Positions 62,700 through 64,000 of a stretch of 64,000 nucleotides of DNA are shown one piece after another. Positions within the stretch are counted from its first letter, which is position 1, and every line of letters starts with the position of its first letter. This stretch comes from Chakrabartyella piscis (GTDB lineage Bacteria; Bacillota; Clostridia; Lachnospirales; Anaerotignaceae): assembly GCA_030067835.1 (NCBI GenBank), contig CP092441.1, forward strand, positions 744,001 to 808,000. The letters run 5' to 3'. A program made the position numbers and the translations under genes. Under the pieces are notes generated by a model that saw nothing but the letters and a program-made list of their open reading frames with translations, made no database searches and had not been told where the DNA came from.

Positions 62700-63254
62700 A
62701 TGTCTGAAGAAATCAATAAGGTAGAAGTGATGAATTCACCAGCTGATGCAAGATGGTATGTTGTTCATACATATTCTGGCTATGAACAAAAAGTAAAAGA
62801 CAATATTGCAAAAACTGTTGAAAACAGAGGGATGGAACATTTGATCCAAGAAATTAGTGTGCCAATGCAAGATGTTGAAGAAACAAAAGATGGCAAAACG
62901 AAAATGGTTCAAAGAAAAGTATTTCCAGGCTATGTTCTCATTTATATGATTATGAATGATGAAACATGGTACATTGTCAGAAATACACGTGGCGTAACAA
63001 GTTTTGTTGGTCCAGGATCCAAACCAGTTCCACTTACAGACATGGAAGTTCGTGCCATGGGTATTGGTGGCAAAGCGGAAGAGTTGGATTTGGAACTTGG
63101 CGACAGTGTACGTGTAGTCGCAGGTCCATTTGCAGATTCTGTTGGCCACGTGAAAGAAATCAACACAAACAAGAGATGTGTTGTTGTGAATCTTTCTATC
63201 TTTGGTAGAGAAACACCAGTTGAGCTTGATTTCACAGAGATAGACAAGATTTAA
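62700..63254 (+). CDS. nusG: Transcription termination/antitermination factor NusG
   Basis: A 184-residue factor binding RNA polymerase. NGN domain (ARWYVVHTYSGYEQKVKDNI, KVFPGYVLIYMIMNDETWY) and C-terminal KOW domain (VRVVAGPFADSVGHVKEINT). Start ATG 62700. Confidence 0.97.
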   Translation: MSEEINKVEVMNSPADARWYVVHTYSGYEQKVKDNIAKTVENRGMEHLIQEISVPMQDVEETKDGKTKMVQRKVFPGYVLIYMIMNDETWYIVRNTRGVTSFVGPGSKPVPLTDMEVRAMGIGGKAEELDLELGDSVRVVAGPFADSVGHVKEINTNKRCVVVNLSIFGRETPVELDFTEIDKI

Positions 63255-63269
63255 GTCAACTTTGAAGAA

Positions 63270-63314
63270 GGCGACCAGTCGCCGGTGGGAGGGAAAAACC
63301 CCGCTAATCACCAC
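63270..63314 (+). ncRNA. L1-type ribosomal protein leader before rplK
   Basis: GGCGAC-CA-GTCGCC, then GGTGGGAGGG...CCCC...ATCACCAC just upstream of the SD. The GTGGGAGGG...ACCAC frame resembles the L1-binding stalk of 23S rRNA, where L1 represses its own mRNA. A near-duplicate precedes rplA. Confidence 0.65.
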
Positions 63315-63334
63315 ATTTATAGGAGGTGCCAATC

Positions 63335-63760
63335 ATGGCAAAAAAAGTAACAGGTTATATTAAATTGCAAATTCCAGCAGCGAAAGCAACACCAGCGCCA
63401 CCTGTAGGTCCTGCTTTGGGTCAACATGGTGTAAATATCATGGGCTTTTGTAAAGAATTCAATGAAAGAACAAATGCACAAGCTGGCTTGATTATTCCTG
63501 TAGTAATCACAGTTTACGCTGACAGAAGCTATACTTTCATTACAAAAACACCACCAGCTGCAGTTCTTTTGAAAAAAGCTTGCGGTTTGGAATCTGGTTC
63601 TGGTGTACCTAACAAAACAAAAGTTGCTAAAATTTCCAAAGCAAAAGTTATGGAAATCGCAGAATTGAAAATGCCTGATTTGAATGCAGCTAACGTTGAT
63701 TCTGCATACAGCATGATCTGTGGTACAGCAAGAAGTATGGGTATCGTTGTTGAAGACTAA
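63335..63760 (+). CDS. rplK: 50S ribosomal protein L11
   Basis: A 141-residue L11. [36 protein letters not shown] and [15 protein letters not shown] are typical. Start ATG 63335 follows AGGAGG. Confidence 0.97.
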   Translation: MAKKVTGYIKLQIPAAKATPAPPVGPALGQHGVNIMGFCKEFNERTNAQAGLIIPVVITVYADRSYTFITKTPPAAVLLKKACGLESGSGVPNKTKVAKISKAKVMEIAELKMPDLNAANVDSAYSMICGTARSMGIVVED

Positions 63761-63785
63761 GCCTTTCAAAATTTGATTGGCAGGC

Positions 63786-63814
63786 GTGGGAGGGAATTCT
63801 CCCGATATTACCAC
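63786..63814 (+). ncRNA. L1-type ribosomal protein leader before rplA
   Basis: GTGGGAGGGAATTCTCCCGA then TATTACCAC. Outer GTGG/CCAC and inner GGGA/TCCC pairs match the layout of the site before rplK. Confidence 0.65.
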
Positions 63815-63831
63815 ATAAGGAGGTCACGAAA

Positions 63832-64000
63832 GTGAAAAGAGGAAAAAAATATAGCGAGGCAGCAAAACTCGTAGATAAAGCAATGCTTTACGATACAGTA
63901 GACGCAATCGAATTGGCACAAAAAACATCTGTGACAAAATTCGATGCAACAGTAGAAGCACACATTCGTTTGGGCGTTGACAGCAGACATGCTGATCAAC
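63832..64000 (+). CDS. rplA: 50S ribosomal protein L1, N-terminal part
   Basis: The first 56 residues of L1, cut by the window edge. GTG 63832 follows AGGAGG. The translation begins [20 protein letters not shown] and continues with [17 protein letters not shown], the L1 signature. The frame stays open to base 64000. Confidence 0.95.
   Translation, partial: MKRGKKYSEAAKLVDKAMLYDTVDAIELAQKTSVTKFDATVEAHIRLGVDSRHADQ

Noticed and set aside
1..64000. CRISPR array
   Set aside because: No series of identical direct repeats with equal-length unique spacers. The 37-bp repeats at 6315 are directly adjacent, and the REP-like arrays vary in the palindrome, not in a spacer.
1..64000. Prophage, conjugative element or genomic island
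   Set aside because: No integrase, phage structural, relaxase or type IV secretion genes; housekeeping operons are continuous across the window.

Overview
The window is a dense, low-GC bacterial chromosome segment. It reads as Bacillota, class Clostridia. Supporting signs are two T-box leaders, a ylxM-ffh-rpsP-khpA-rimM-trmD cluster, a rpmG-secE-nusG-rplK-rplA cluster, a SpoIID/LytB-type protein beside queA, DUF1540 and DUF6688 proteins, strong SD sequences and TTGACA-17-TATAAT promoters. A Lachnospirales relative is my inference; no 16S gene is present to prove it. Nothing looks like a prophage, plasmid, conjugative element or CRISPR locus.

Layout. 1-3.7 kb: 3' end of gpmI, a DUF1540 protein, a histidine phosphatase and a leucine-rich-repeat protein. 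3.9-8.1 kb: SRP/ribosome maturation operon, interrupted by a four-helix-bundle gene that carries its own inverted repeats. 8.3-16.3 kb: YheO-type regulator, tRNA-Lys, ClC-type transporter, polar amino acid ABC transporter, two metallophosphoesterases and an MBL-fold hydrolase. 16.3-18.6 kb: XRE-cupin regulator and an IS110-family element. 18.7-27 kb: pepT, T-box-tyrS, T-box-metNIQ, an M20 amidohydrolase and a pseudouridine synthase. 27-34 kb: MATE exporter, MBL-fold protein, lipoprotein, fba, an LspA-like protein, a probable 6S RNA and a DUF6688 membrane protein. 34-39 kb: lon, engB, a REP-associated (RAYT) transposase and gltX. 39-45 kb: MazF-like protein, LolA/GerS-like lipoprotein, LysR with a YeiH-type exporter, a second IS110 element and a repeat-containing secreted protein. 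45-60 kb: ppx-ppk, SpoIID-like protein, queA, YczE-like protein, rarA, a PLP decarboxylase, comM-like gene, dprA and topA. 60-64 kb: rpsB-tsf and rpmG-secE-nusG-rplK-rplA, running off the right edge.

How it works together. Most genes are housekeeping: translation, SRP targeting, tRNA modification, DNA uptake and recombination, polyphosphate turnover, and amino acid import and peptide use. Amino acid genes are under RNA control: T-boxes read by eye as Tyr for tyrS and Met for metNIQ. Two consecutive L1-type leaders precede rplK and rplA.

The accessory layer is repeat biology. About 26 short hairpins share a GTAGGG...CCG frame but carry different palindromes; they lie between genes and twice inside the RAYT gene. 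There is also a pair of about 160-bp MITE-like elements, a second dispersed hairpin family, an IS3-end-like fragment inside a terminator, and two diverged IS110 elements. Both IS110 elements carry a conserved structured RNA upstream of the transposase, with a guide segment that can pair with that copy's own insertion flank. These bridge-RNA candidates and the variable-palindrome repeats are the most interesting content. All calls were made by reading the sequence; no database search or folding program was run.
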